Assembly (NCBI GenBank): GCA_013400975.1
Contig: WBMZ01004785.1
Location: forward strand, 27,675 to 91,674
Source of the DNA: Atrichornis clamosus
Lineage: Eukaryota; Chordata; Aves; Passeriformes; Menuridae
Length of the DNA: 64,000 bases
Direction of reading: 5' to 3'
The position numbers and the translations under genes are program-made. Positions 26,834 through 39,174 of the stretch are shown one piece after another (position 1 is the first letter of the stretch; every line of letters starts with the position of its first letter). The notes beneath the pieces are model-generated. The model worked only from the letters and a program-made list of their open reading frames with translations, did no database searches and was not told the DNA's origin.

Positions 26834-27157
26834 ATCATAGAATCACAGAGCATCCTGAGTTGGAAGGGGAACACAAGAATCATCAAAGTGCAACTCCTGG
26901 CCCTGCACAGGACACCTCAAGAGTCACCCCATGCGCCTTGCAGCATTGTCCAAATGCTTCTTGAGCTCTGTCAGGCTTGGTGCTGTGACCGCTTCCCTGG
27001 GGAGCCTGTTCCAGAGCCCAGCCACCCTCTGGGTGAAGAACCTTTTCCTAATATCCATCCTAAACCTCCCCTGACACAGCTTCAGGCCATTCCCTTGGGT
27101 CCTGTCATGGTCACCACAGAGAAGAAAATGATGCCTGCCCCTCTGCTTCCCCTCATG
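26834..27157 (-). mobile_element. CR1 LINE fragment, 3' end, distinct subfamily
   Basis: The left edge, ATCATAGAATCACAGAGCATC, is the antisense CR1 terminus, followed by TGAGTTGGAAGGGG. The tail then runs 'caaatgcttcttgagctctg', 'gaagaaccttttcctaatatc' and 'ctgacacagcttcaggccat'. This wording differs from the 19465 copy and fits a separate CR1 subfamily (CR1-Y-like, from memory). It is 5'-truncated near 27157. The 179-codon open frame at 26696-27235 runs across this element antisense and is not a gene. Confidence 0.93.
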
Positions 27158-29789
27158 ATTTCATTAATCTACTATAGCATAATAGTAGTTATAAGCAAGT
27201 ATGTCTCTACTACATGTGTAATTTTAAACTTTTAAAAGTACTAATAAATGTGATAACTACCCTTCATCCTGCTGAAATGGTAGAAGCAATGAAGACAGAC
27301 AATAACAGAATTTTCTGTTGAGATTACAGGTCTGTAAAGCTCTGTATTCTGAATTTCTACTCAATGCGACTCATTTATGTTTTTGATCCCCTAATAATTA
27401 GAATCTGGGTTCATGGTGTAATTATCAACTAGGAGCTTAATCTCTATAAGCAGTCAAGCAAGTGGGTTGGACACCCGCAAGATTAAATCATAAGGCTTAA
27501 GAGAGCTCATCTTTCCAGTTATGGCACATGGTGTTGGAATGGCATGTATTTATTGGTTAACCTCCCACATGTGCTTTGCAGGAAGCTAGTGAGCTCCAGC
27601 ATTAGGGAAGAGCACAGACATCCCAGACCTGTCCAAGGCACTGACAGAGCCCTTTGACCTCTCAGCTTTCAAAATGCCAGCAGGCACTGAACACACAATT
27701 TCAGCACCTCCCTATCCACCCCCTGATCGCATGGTAGATTAAACACCTACATGTCATCCATCCCCAGAATGTTTTGATCGTGTGCAGCTACAAGCAGGGA
27801 TGTAGGCAACCTCCTAATCCAGTATAGAGGCAATATTTAGATGACTGGCAGGTCTGATAGGATTGTGCAGTAACTGGTCTAAATTATTGCACTGAATTTG
27901 AAGACTAATACCTATAAGCCAGGTGCAAAACTTTTTTTTTCCCTGAGGAGTTTATGATTGGATTTGAGTGGAAAAGCAAACTTTCCCACCTTTCAGAAAG
28001 ACAAAGAAGCAGATGTGAAGATCTAGAAGGGCCTTATAAAAGCTCTTTGCTTTGGAAGCCATTTTTTAAAACTGCGAGCAATAAAATTAGAGTTTGCACA
28101 CAATACCCACAAATAACATCTAAGAAATGAAGCGTGATTGAAGTCACATTTTGCATGGGAAGCATGAAGGAAAACTGTGTTTTTCAAGTGGAGGAGGAAC
28201 TGGAAATTGTATCTATACTACAGTTTTTCTTCAGTCTAGGACAGAGGCTTGGGCAAAGGAGCTCTCAAGCAGGATGAAAAGATGAATAAATGATTCACAC
28301 ATAAGTTTTGAGTCATAGCTACGTGAAAAGGAATTTCCAGTAGGTGTTCTCTTACCTTTAGGCCTATCAGTTTTTGCATCATCACCTTCATTATCTTCAG
28401 ACTGCTCCACTCCCTCTCACGGAAGGGTTGCCCTTACATTGATATATGGCTTATATAGCGTCCATTATAACAAGAGAGTCTCATTCAAATTTCTTTAAAT
28501 TTTATCTGCATCAGACATGACCTTTATCCATTACTATTATTAGTTTCTGTGCATTGTTGGCAATTCAGTCTGTTCAAACGGACTGATATTTATAAAGCTG
28601 GGAGTAGCTATGGCAGATATTTATAGAATTAATAAGATGCATGTTTTTAGGTATTTCATTAGTTTTCTTAAACAAAATTATTTTCAATTTCTTGTAATAT
28701 CAGGAAGATATAAAATATGTCAGGATTAGAACAGACTAGATTTATTACCTGGAAAGGTTATCTCAGTTTTACTCTCGGTTATTTCTTGCAAGCTACAAGA
28801 AAGCAACTACAAGAATGCTCACAGCTTGAGCTTGATGATGGATTTTGAAGATTATTTCATATTGGCAGTTAATTTTCCACTAATAGATTGGTGTCTGACT
28901 TGAGTGATTAGTTAACAAATGCAAATCCTTTCCCATTATTTAGGTCTGAAATATGAGGAAGGAGAAAGGTTGCAAGGGAGAAAAGCAATGGCGGTTATCA
29001 TGGGACCAAAAGTTAAAGCTAATCTAAGTATCTAATAGTTGGGCAGCAATGGATGGTAGCAAAATGTCTCTCTCGTGGTGTCAGAGATCCCTCCCCAGCA
29101 GTGCTGATTTGATACCTTTGACAGTATGATAGATAGCCTTGCGAAAGGCTATATGCTAGTTTGCCAGGAGATGATGTGCACCTCTTTTAGCAGTTTGTGC
29201 CCTGTGTCATGCCAGACCTTGGCTGGATTGGTTCACTAGATAGGGAGCCCTCCTGGTGTATTTCACTGCCTTACAGGTCTATTTTCTCATGCAACAGATA
29301 TGAGGAAATAGCTGCTCTGTTGATTTGTTTCAGGTTTGTACACTAGTGTAGCAGCAGACAGAAGCTGAAAACTATAAAGCTGGGAAAAGATCCATAACTG
29401 GCAATTAGCAGTAATTGTGATAGCTATAGCACATTCATATCACACTGGCTTCGAAATGCAGTTCTTTGGCACTTGAGTGCATTTGAGGAAGGTGCAAATT
29501 ATTTTTCTGCCATTATCCCTTTTCAGTACTGTAACAGTATTTGGAGGATATGAGCAAACTACTTTTGCAGGGAGAACATTTCCCTGGAGAGCTGTCCCCC
29601 AGCTTCCTCTGTACATCTCATGTTAGTGGAAAATGAAAAAAAAGAAAAAAAATTCATGGACAGTTTTCAGGGTTTCTGGACTGCCCTGGATTCTTGCATG
29701 AGGACCTCAAAGCCAGTGTAACTTCCTTTTCTTTTTTTTCTTCTTTTTTTTTCCCTTTTGCCTTAAGCTTCATGTTCTGTGTTACACCC
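27158..29789. other. Single-copy DNA, no gene seen
   Basis: No recognisable transposon or exon. A purine/pyrimidine low-complexity patch lies near 29635-29765 (A-rich, then T/C-rich), just upstream of the next CR1 copy. Confidence 0.6.
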
Positions 29790-30340
29790 TCTCCCCTCTA
29801 CCATGGACTTAGCACTGGTGAGGCTGCACCTCGAATCCTCTGTTTAATTCTGGGTCCCTCAGGACAGGCAAACTGTTGAGACACTGAAGCTTGTCCAGAG
29901 TAGGGCAACAGACCTGTTGAAGGGTCTGGATCACAAATATTAGGAGGAGTGGCTGAGGGAGCTGGGGTTCCTTAGCCTGAAGAAAAGGAGGCTCAAGAGA
30001 CCTTAATGCTGTCTACAGCTATTTGAAAGGAGGTCATAGCAAGGCCTCTTTTCTCACTTAACAAGTGACAGAATAAGAGGAAGTGGCATCGAGTTGCACC
30101 TAGGGAGATTTAGATTGGATATTAGGAAAAATTTATTCACTGAAAGGCTTGCCAAGCATTGAAACAGGCTTCACAGGGAAGTGGTGGAGTCACTGTCTCT
30201 GGAAGCATTCAAAAAACACGTAGATATGGCGCTTAGAGACATGTCTTAGTGGTAGACCTGACAGTGCTGGGCTAGTGGTTGGGCTCAAGGTTCTTAGAGG
30301 TCTTTTCCAACCGTAATGATTCTATGATTCTATTATTCTA
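29790..30340 (+). mobile_element. CR1 LINE fragment with intact 3' terminus
   Basis: The + strand runs through the last part of CR1 ORF2 and the tail: 'gcactggtgaggctgcacctc', 'gtccagagtagggcaac', 'gaggagtggctgagggagctg', 'gattggatattaggaaaaa' and 'gaagtggtggagtcactg'. It ends in GGTCTTTTCCAACCGTAATG and the octamers ATTCTATGATTCTATTATTCTA. The 3' end at 30340 is complete and the 5' end is truncated. Stops and indels break the ORF2 remnant (the LVRLHLESS-like segment). It is the only copy here that shows both a clear ORF2 C-terminal remnant and the full 3' octamer array in + orientation. Confidence 0.94.
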
Positions 30341-32404
30341 ACACGGAGTACTCTAAGATCTAATTTAGCCCTTTGCCAATGTCATTCAGCATCACCGTAA
30401 AGCTGACCAGATAAGCTGTAAGAGTACTCACGGGACCCAGGCACTCAGATGAGCTTGGTACAGGAAATAACAGAACTTCTGCAGCTGGTCATCTCTTATA
30501 AGCATTTGCAGCTAACCTGAGCCTCATGTTACCTGTGCATTGAATAAATATATTAATGAGCCCTGCTGCCTTTTAATTTGTTTCTGCTATTAATGGCATC
30601 TAGCCTTCTGCATAAATCACAAATATCTCATCAAATTTAAAATCTTCAGTGTCTGTAATTGGTAATTTACACATAATATATTAACTATTAAAATACAGGA
30701 ACCTTCTTTGTCTTATTTTTAACAAATTTGATTACTACCCTTATACAAAGGAACAAATTCTATTAAATATTTCTACTAATAACTCTGTCAATGCCATTGC
30801 AGTGAGCATGATTACTTGTGAAGTTACAAATAAATTAGAAATTTACTGTATGTATTTAGAAAAATATTATTATGTTTGAATAATTTATAACACTGGAATC
30901 CAAATTGTTATTATTTTCAAATGGTTAAATCCATATTTGATTCTCTGAAGAACTGCTCTGTTTAATCTCTCAAGTCTGGGGTTGATTCACTTACCAATTT
31001 TTCTTGATTGTTTATTTTAAATTAAGCTTTTAAATATAGGTATGTATTTAGTATTTGTTTAAAAGCACAGGGAAAAATTTCAATGTTTATTTGGAGGCAT
31101 TTTTTTATACTTTACTTTGTTCGTATTTTCTTGTTTTCCACAATTACTCATCTTCTTCCTAAAAGAAAATATACTTGTACCTCTATCTTATTCTGCCCCA
31201 ATTAGGAAACGAATATCTAAAAAAATATTTTTCAACATTTATAGGAATGTATAAGTGATTGTAAATATTTGCTGCTCAGCAAGGTGTTATGAACCAAATC
31301 TACTTGGACCATAAAGAGGTCTCAGGATCAGAATGACAGAATATATGCTGATGCAGTGTCATTATGTCTCGCATATGCAAGTTAAATTTTCAATCTAGAT
31401 CTGGTAAAGTTGCAGCAAAATAATCATTTCCTACTGATATAATTAAACAGCTTAATATCAAAACAAAATAAAATTCAGGCCTTCTTTGCCAATATGAATT
31501 TAATTTCAAGAGCATTTTCTTATTGACAAGACATAAAGTATTCAAATTAATAATGAACACATAAAGTGCCTGACAGAAATTCAGATATAAAACTGGCCTC
31601 AGTCATAGAGTAAAGAAGGTTTCAGCACAAGACACAGGAAATTTTGACCCATCTGTAATGAATATCATATGATATCAACCAACTAAGAATCCTTCTCTTG
31701 TTAATTTTCTCTTGTCTTATATCACTGTACTCTCTCAGATCTGTGTATTTTAGTTTCCTGATGAAATTAATTTAGAAGGCAGTTTTAGGGCAAACTTCAC
31801 TTGCTTTTTTTTGAGTTTAAAATAGAAAAGGTTCCTCTTAAACTCTTCAGATGATAATTTTGGGGAATTAGCGCCCCAATAAATATTTGACAGGTAAAAA
31901 CTACAGTACATGAACTAGTGTTGATTTAAGTTGTATTTAACTTTGGGAGCTTCTTAACCAAGATGGTGCTATACTCTCCCAGGCTGAAAGAGAAAAAAAG
32001 GCAAGAAATAAATCTACTAATTTAGCAGTTGAAGAAATCATGGAATTTAGCTAATAATTCTACATATGGAATAGATGTGGAACAACTTATTATTAAAAAA
32101 GTGTTTAGTTGTGGAGTTTGAGGAATCTGAAGGAGTGTTACAGATCTAACACAGAAATGGAATGAAATATGGTACCTATGTTGTACCTGAAAATATGCTG
32201 CTACTGAAAGGACTTGAAGGGGAAAAAAAAAGCAAATAAAAAATGTCAGAATATCAATCTATTTAAAACCTGTTTTGATTGCAATTGAGATTTTGTTCTT
32301 TTCATGGTAAAATACCGTATTGTGCCATTAAATTGTCAACTAATGATGTGTCTGAATAATGCCTTATCCCTTAACATCTTAAGACTGGTGGTGGAGGTGG
32401 TGGG

Positions 32405-32434
32405 GTGAAGATAACTGGAGTGAAGATAACTATG
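32405..32434. repeat. Two tandem copies of a 15-bp unit
   Basis: The unit GTGAAGATAACTGGA is followed directly by a second GTGAAGATAACT. It is preceded by a GGTGGTGGAGGTGGTGGG stretch. It looks like a small replication-slippage duplication. Confidence 0.8.
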
Positions 32435-35085
32435 CAGCTGATATCTTACTGCATGCTGGAGTGTCCTCCTGATTACCTTTCGACATAAAAAGGTTTTTCT
32501 GTGTCTCCTGCATTTCCAGCTCACTGTCAGCCTGGAGGCATCAGTGTTTTGGTTTATATACTCATCACAATTCAGCCTTGCTATTATTGTTTTATCTTAA
32601 AATCCTAGTCCCTTCAATCCAGATGAATATAAAATTTTTATATTTTTAGCCTACAATATCAAAAATGGGCAAACAGTAAAGAATATTTATAAAAGACATA
32701 GAGATATGAAAGAAAAAGTTTTAATTGCTTGAAATAAGAGCAAACTAGATTTCCCTTCCTTTCTTCTTCCTTCAGATGATTTTTTATTCCTCTTCTAACA
32801 AAACATTTATCGAAGTTTCTTCTTTGAGTGTACATTATGTTTCAAGCTGCAGTTTTTAGAGTTTTAACCTTTCTAACCTACACCACAGAGCACTCCCAGA
32901 GGGTACCTCCTTCTGGTGTCTCTGCTAGCCTTTACAGACCACCACTCTTTTGAAATTTTCCACAGACTTCAAACAGATTAATTCTTTCAACTTAAAATTC
33001 ATCCAAGGGACAGTTTAACTGTTCTTCCTCAAAATAAACTGCATTGCTCTGTTTAGAACAGTGGCTTGATGAAGGTGCCATCAAGGGTTTTAGATGTTGT
33101 TGGGTGTCTGACCCAGGAGGGCACAGGTTCCCTCTAACTCCTAAGAGATGGCAAGACCAGTGTGGTTGTCTTGGATACCTCAGAGCACTGGATTCAGCTG
33201 AAATTAAGACTTTGAGCTCTTTTGTTTGATTGTTTTATTTTGTCTGAAATTAGATGTGGTTGTAAATGTGCACTTCAAGCAGCAGCAGGTTTTGAGTGAT
33301 TTGTCTTAAGCATATTATAAGAAAGCTGTACATAAAAGAAACACAACTGAATGAAGTCAAAAGATTTAGGTAAACAGATTTTTATACTTCAGAAACAAGG
33401 AGCTCTCTCTTAAGCAGAAATCGTGGCAGTAGCATCCGGGTAAAATATGGATAAAAATAAGTCTGCAATGATTTGTTTGATTTTTTTTTTAAATAAATAG
33501 CTATGTACATTTTTGCACATCATCAGTGTACTATCAGAGGCTTCTAATTTTGCAAAACATACTGTGAGCTGTCTGAATAACTATCTGGATAACTGATTTT
33601 TATGGAAAATGAGTTTCCAAGATGTGTTAGAAGTATTAATTGTGTCTGAATACATAATGTCCCTCTTTATAAATTCTTTTCTAGAAATGACTGCCTGATC
33701 TTTCAAAATGCAGAACATGTCTTTGCTGACTAGTTACTACTTCAGTGTATGTTTTTCTCATGCTTAGATTATTATTTCAATCGTTCTGTTTGTTTCCTAC
33801 CAAAAATCCCCCTACAATTTGTCTGCTAGTCTGAAAAAGTAGAAAATTTAAGAAAACATGGATTTACATGCATATATTTCATGATCTCACTGGTTGAAAG
33901 CCAGCAGTTTTTGTTCAAAGTCTGCATTCATCCAGACCATGTGTACTTTAGAGAAGTGGGCTGCTGCTCTCCATGGCTTTCCCACTGTGGGAAAGATGAT
34001 GCTGCGAAACAAACAATTGCTTATGTGTTTTGCAGGCTGCATGAAGTGTCCTAGGTAGCTTTTAATAGCTAGCTGAGGTAATAATAACAGCTGAATTGTG
34101 GTATTAATCTCCCCTAATTTTAGATTAGTACTGTGTAGATCTGAAATAATCAGCATAGGCTGATTTTACAGTCCGTGAAGAGAACTAGGCAGTTGCAGGG
34201 TGAAATTCTTCTGACATTTTGGACATCCTTGTTAGGGCTAATTATATTCTAAATGTGTCTCCACTAGTTATGAAGGGAAAGCAGATGACTAGCAAGAGAT
34301 AAACATCTAGATTGTAGATCACATGTTTAAGTATTTACCCTAGGTTACTCACAAGTTTTCAATACTACATTTTAAATTTTAAATTGATTCATCTGTATTT
34401 TATTAGTCATCTTACCTGACTATTTGAAGGTCAGCTCTGATTGACCTGTGTGCTGGCAGAGCAATAATCAATAATCACAGTATCTGTAACTGAATTCCAT
34501 TCCCATTTCTCTCATGTCCTTAAATCAGAACCAGTCAAACTAAAGCCACATGCATAATTTTTATGCTTCAAGCAATGTGGCATCATGTCACAAAAACAGA
34601 TTAGGAATATTCATACTCCTTATCCTATGAATAAGGATCTCATCTCTTCAGATGTTAAAACATCCCTTTTTTCATTTCGTCTGTTGAATTATATCTGCAC
34701 GTATTGTACTTGTATTCAAGTTATATTGTAAAGTGAGATTGCAGAAAAACAAATGTAAATTAGAAATTTGAAATGGAAAAAAGTTATTACTTTCTATCTG
34801 ATTTAACTTAGAAAATTTATTGGTAGTGCAACTACTAACAACAAAGGTGTAAAAATAAAAGGGCCAGATATCAACCTGATGTAGGTCAAGGTATATACAC
34901 CAAAATCAGTGAAGGAACATTAGTTTGATCTAACTAAAGGTGTAGCGATTGTGTGGAAGTATTCTAAATCTTTTTTTTTTTCTTTGTGGACAGTTGCAAC
35001 GTGGGAATAGGAAATCAAAGTAAGATTTCTTAAATCTTAAAGTTAGGTCTTATACAGCTTGTGTTTTCTTTTGTTTCTGTTGCAG

Positions 35086-35102
35086 TTGCATAAACTCCCT
35101 AG
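35086..35102 (+). other. Possible 17-nt microexon (unverified)
   Basis: A strong pyrimidine tract ending TTTCTGTTGCAG abuts 35086, and a good donor, CTAG|GTAAGG, begins at 35103. The 17-nt length is not a multiple of three. TGC next to the acceptor is a known feature of neural microexons regulated by SRRM4-type factors. The pair could easily be chance. No neighbouring exons are recognised. Confidence 0.15.
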
Positions 35103-38100
35103 GTAAGGGCTGAGCATGTGAAAGATTTTTCCTTTACTCATATTTTCATTTGATCTGAAAAAAAGCCTTAGGTTAAAGTCTACTATGTTATGGTTAGAAA
35201 AGTCAAGATTCAGAACGTGGTGTTCATCTTACTCTGGCTTTGCTCTGTTGTAACTCTGTTGATTGCCACTCTGTTCTGATTGTCATACTGACTTCTGATC
35301 AGCCAGCTGTTGTCTGCTTTTTCACTGATAGGCAGGGACAGCAGGGACTGAAAATGCTACTTCGTATAAAAGAAAGTTAAAATGGAAAAATCTCAGAGTC
35401 AGAGGGAAGAAAAGAGCTTATTCTGTCTTTGAAACTGTATTGCAGTAGACAGGCAGAAGATAGACACAGACAGATGGACTGAGACTCCTGACAAGTATGG
35501 TACTGGTCTGCAATGCTTAGGCTCCTTTGGGAGTTTATCCTTGCACTTTTTAGAAAGTGTTTCCTTATGGTTCCTTCATCATTCTGCAATCTTTCTGACA
35601 CCCAATATTTCTCTTTCTTCAAGGGCTAGCAGGGAAAGAAGTGAGTGTGGTTTAAAGTAGTTTTTTATAGATTTGAAAATGATGATAATATCTGCTGAAT
35701 GATGGGGATTTTGGTTTGGTTGGTTGGTTTGTTGTTTTTTTCTCCATAGGCTTAATAACCCCCTTTTTTCAGTATTTTTATTAGTTTATATATTTTTTTA
35801 TAACTAATTGTTCTTCATCTTCTACCAAAATCATGTTGTTTTCTCTAATTAGAGTGCCCAACACTTGATGGTATGTTTGTATCCAGGTCAAATTGGTAGT
35901 GAAGAGTGACGTTACCTAAATGGCATTTTGGTTTTATGTCCTAGTATAATTATGGCAATTTGGGCAATAGTTAGACACTCATGACTTAATGTCTTATTGA
36001 TTCTGATGTTCTTGAAGCACCCTTATTGCTGGTACACAGATGCTGATGGAACCTAATAGTTTTAGAATCTTTTGGACTATGAAGTGCATATTTGTGGCAG
36101 ACTAAGTATTATAAGTACACAATATTTTTTCCTTTAGGTAAGAATAGATCTTGAAAGGATTTAAAATGAGGTAGGCATATAGCTTTATGTCTTGTGGGAT
36201 GCAGAAGAGCAGGAAATGTTTTTCCCTACTCACCATGGCAGCTCTCCTTCACTTTTCTCAAGGCCAAGTGATATGTTGAAATGGGAAAGGAAACACAGCT
36301 CCACTGACGTTTTCTGGGTGAGAACACTGCTCTGAATTCATATACAGAAGAGGGTTGCTCCACTGTACTCTGCCTCTGCTAATTCACCTACTAGCCTTGT
36401 CATTGTTCTGTGCTGCAGAAGGAAAATGCAACCAGCTTGCATCAGAAGTATCAGGGAATTTACTTCACAAAATAAAGAGCAGGTTTACGTGCCATTTTGT
36501 GAATTTGAATCTCAAAATGGAAAAAAGATTATACACAAGACACTATGAACAGTATGAATTTTTACTTAAAGAAAAAAAAGCAGAACTGCAATCTTAACAA
36601 ATCCTTAGGGACAAAAGATATTCATCTTCCATAACAATTCAAGATTCCTTTGGAAGTAATTCTAGCTGTCTAAAGAAAGTTTGTTTCTGTAATACACCTC
36701 AGTAAGTAAAGTTCAGCTGGTTGATTATAGAGAGGCAAGATCTCAGTTCCAATGAGATTAAGTCCTGATGTCATATTGACATCACATCTGTGCATCTAAA
36801 TGTGAAGGGTGTTCTTTAACAAAAGCAAATAATCTGATTTGCGCTATTTTGACTGCTAGTAACCTGATGAAAACAAATGCTTGTACTTATGCTGCTGAGG
36901 CAGATAACATTTTCCTCATATTTATCCATTGTTTTAACAGTTTGGGGATTAAATTTCTGATTCCAGGAAATTACTGTTGTGAGACTTTGATCGAGAGTAT
37001 TAAGAAAGAAATAAGGTGAAATTACTAAAAATAAAATGAACACTTGAAATAATTTTTCCCACTTTGTATTCAACAGTCCTAGATGTGAGAAAGTATTCCA
37101 TATTTCTCTATATAAACATATCTACCAGCCCTAAAACCTAACTGTACAGAGAGTTTCTACAGGATCACTATTCCCTGGCACAAAAGGTTAAGCGCTGAGC
37201 AGAGCGCAGGTGGATCTTTTACAGTGTTCCTCTCCCTAAATAAAATGGTTGACATTTTTATGTCCAGGATTTCCAGGATAAAATTATGTGCATGCATGTG
37301 GTGTGACACAGGTACTGTGAATCTAATGTGTCTGAATTACTCCTGCACATGGCACACATCTGGATAGTACATTCACTGTAATTAAAAAGGATCTTGATTG
37401 CATCTAGTTATTTTACTGTAGATGTGACATCCAATTCTTATGTCACTTCTTATTAATCATCTACAGAAATCCAGAAACCAGGTCAAGCTGCAAGATGTCC
37501 ATAGGGACTAGAAAATGCACAAAGTTTTCAAATTCTCTTCAGAAAAACAAATTTTGTAAAACAAGAAAAAAGCCAAAACAAAATCCTGCCTGGCCGTGTA
37601 ATACCCTTACTCATCAACAAGACATTCAAAGCCTGTACAAAGAATATATTGTACTACTGGTACAAGGTATAGTATTCTATTTTTTTCCATGGAAACTGTT
37701 GTCAGAAATTTTGCATGGGTGACCTTAAAAGTTCAGTTTCTTGAATATCTATATATTGATCTTTTTCACACAACTTTGTCATAGTAAAAAAATCCTGAAT
37801 CACATGTATTTTTTTCCTGATTCAGGAAAGTCAGTAATGACCTCTGGAAACATATTAATAAACAGGTAATATTCTTACCTGTATTGTAGCACAGGTAATT
37901 ACCATAGATGTAACATAATATTCAGTTGTAATATTCATTATCCATTTATCTTTCCTATGTATTTCACAGCAGCTTGTAAACCTCTGAATTTTTAACAGCT
38001 TGCCTTAGAGAAGGAAATGCATTTTAAAGTTATGTTCTCAGATTAGTCAAGAAAATAGAGGCAAAGAATCACATGAAAATAAAAAGAAACCCTTAATCTC

Positions 38101-38557
38101 TCTTGAATTTTTCTACTTGTGAGTTATATATGGGAGTTTTAAAATAATTTACTTTCAATAATTTACATTCTTTTACTGTCAGTGAGAACAAATGGGTTGG
38201 ATAAAAAGGGCTTAACAGAAGAAAGATTAATATTTATTTTTTTCTGCTTTATCATTAAACTATGAAACATAAAAATAAACCTGAAATCTCTTATGCTTTT
38301 GCCAAGACCAACATTTTTCATTTAAATGCTACACAAATTTGAGTTAATTCTCCTTTAGCCTTTTTGTATGCCTGAGGCAACTGCTGAAGAGCTCTGAATT
38401 CTGAGGCTTTTCAGACCTACGGCTGAGGAGAATAGCATAAACTGTTTTGTGCTATTGTTTGGCTCATAAGAAGGCACAATTTTTTTTTCTTTGATCCCTC
38501 TGTATTTAGCAATAATTTTTTCTTTTCCATGGTGTTAATTTTTGCTTCTTTTCTTTC

Positions 38558-38575
38558 TTTTTTTTTTTTTTTTTT
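38558..38575. repeat. T18 homopolymer
   Basis: Eighteen consecutive T follow a TTCTTTTCTTTC stretch. No transposon sequence is recognised beside it, so it could be an antisense tail of something too decayed to see or simple slippage. Confidence 0.8.
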
Positions 38576-39090
38576 AATTCATCACAACTGTTCTGGGTCT
38601 CAGAAACAGGCAGGAGTGCTGCCCAAGTACCTGGCATCACTTGGTGACCTCCCTGAAGCTGACCACAAAGGAAGTTGTTGGATTTCAAAAGTAAAGATCC
38701 ATCGTCTACTTGCAGAATGAGCCTTGCTAAATGACAAGTCACCAAATGAGAAAGGGATGGTTTATGTACAAATTACCCTCCATTAATTATGAGCAAGTTG
38801 TAAGAATAGCAGTTTACATGATGTAAGCATAGTTCTGCCTGTCAGCAGTTCCTTACAACTAAATTTTTCCAATGCTTAGCAGTGGAATGACAAGATTTTT
38901 GCATCTGTTTCAAAGCTGCCCAATTTGACAGAGGAGATGGATGAAACCAGTTTCCATTGCTGGTGTCCTACTTCCCACTCAAACATCCTCAGTGAACACC
39001 AACAAGGAAATGTCAATACTTGACATGTCCTACTTGTGTAAACAGCTTGCTGAGGTAGCCAGAGGTGACTACAGTGTGAAGGGAAATAAA

Positions 39091-39174
39091 AGACAAAAAA
39101 CCCACAAAACAACCCCCCAAAACCACACAAACTAACAAAAAACCCCAAACAAATAAATGAAAAACGGAAAAAGA
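39091..39174. repeat. A/C-rich low-complexity tract
   Basis: About 80 bases made almost only of A and C, with A runs of 3-7 separated by C runs of up to 6. It is similar in style to 2341-2412 and 50153-50200. Confidence 0.8.

Noticed and set aside
26696..27235. 179-codon open frame, the longest seen
   Set aside because: It runs through a CR1 fragment in antisense, and its translation is that of the repeat tail.
36355..36597. 80-codon frame with a signal-peptide-like start
   Set aside because: The start codon is TTG, which is not a normal vertebrate start; the hydrophobic N-terminus disappears with an ATG requirement.
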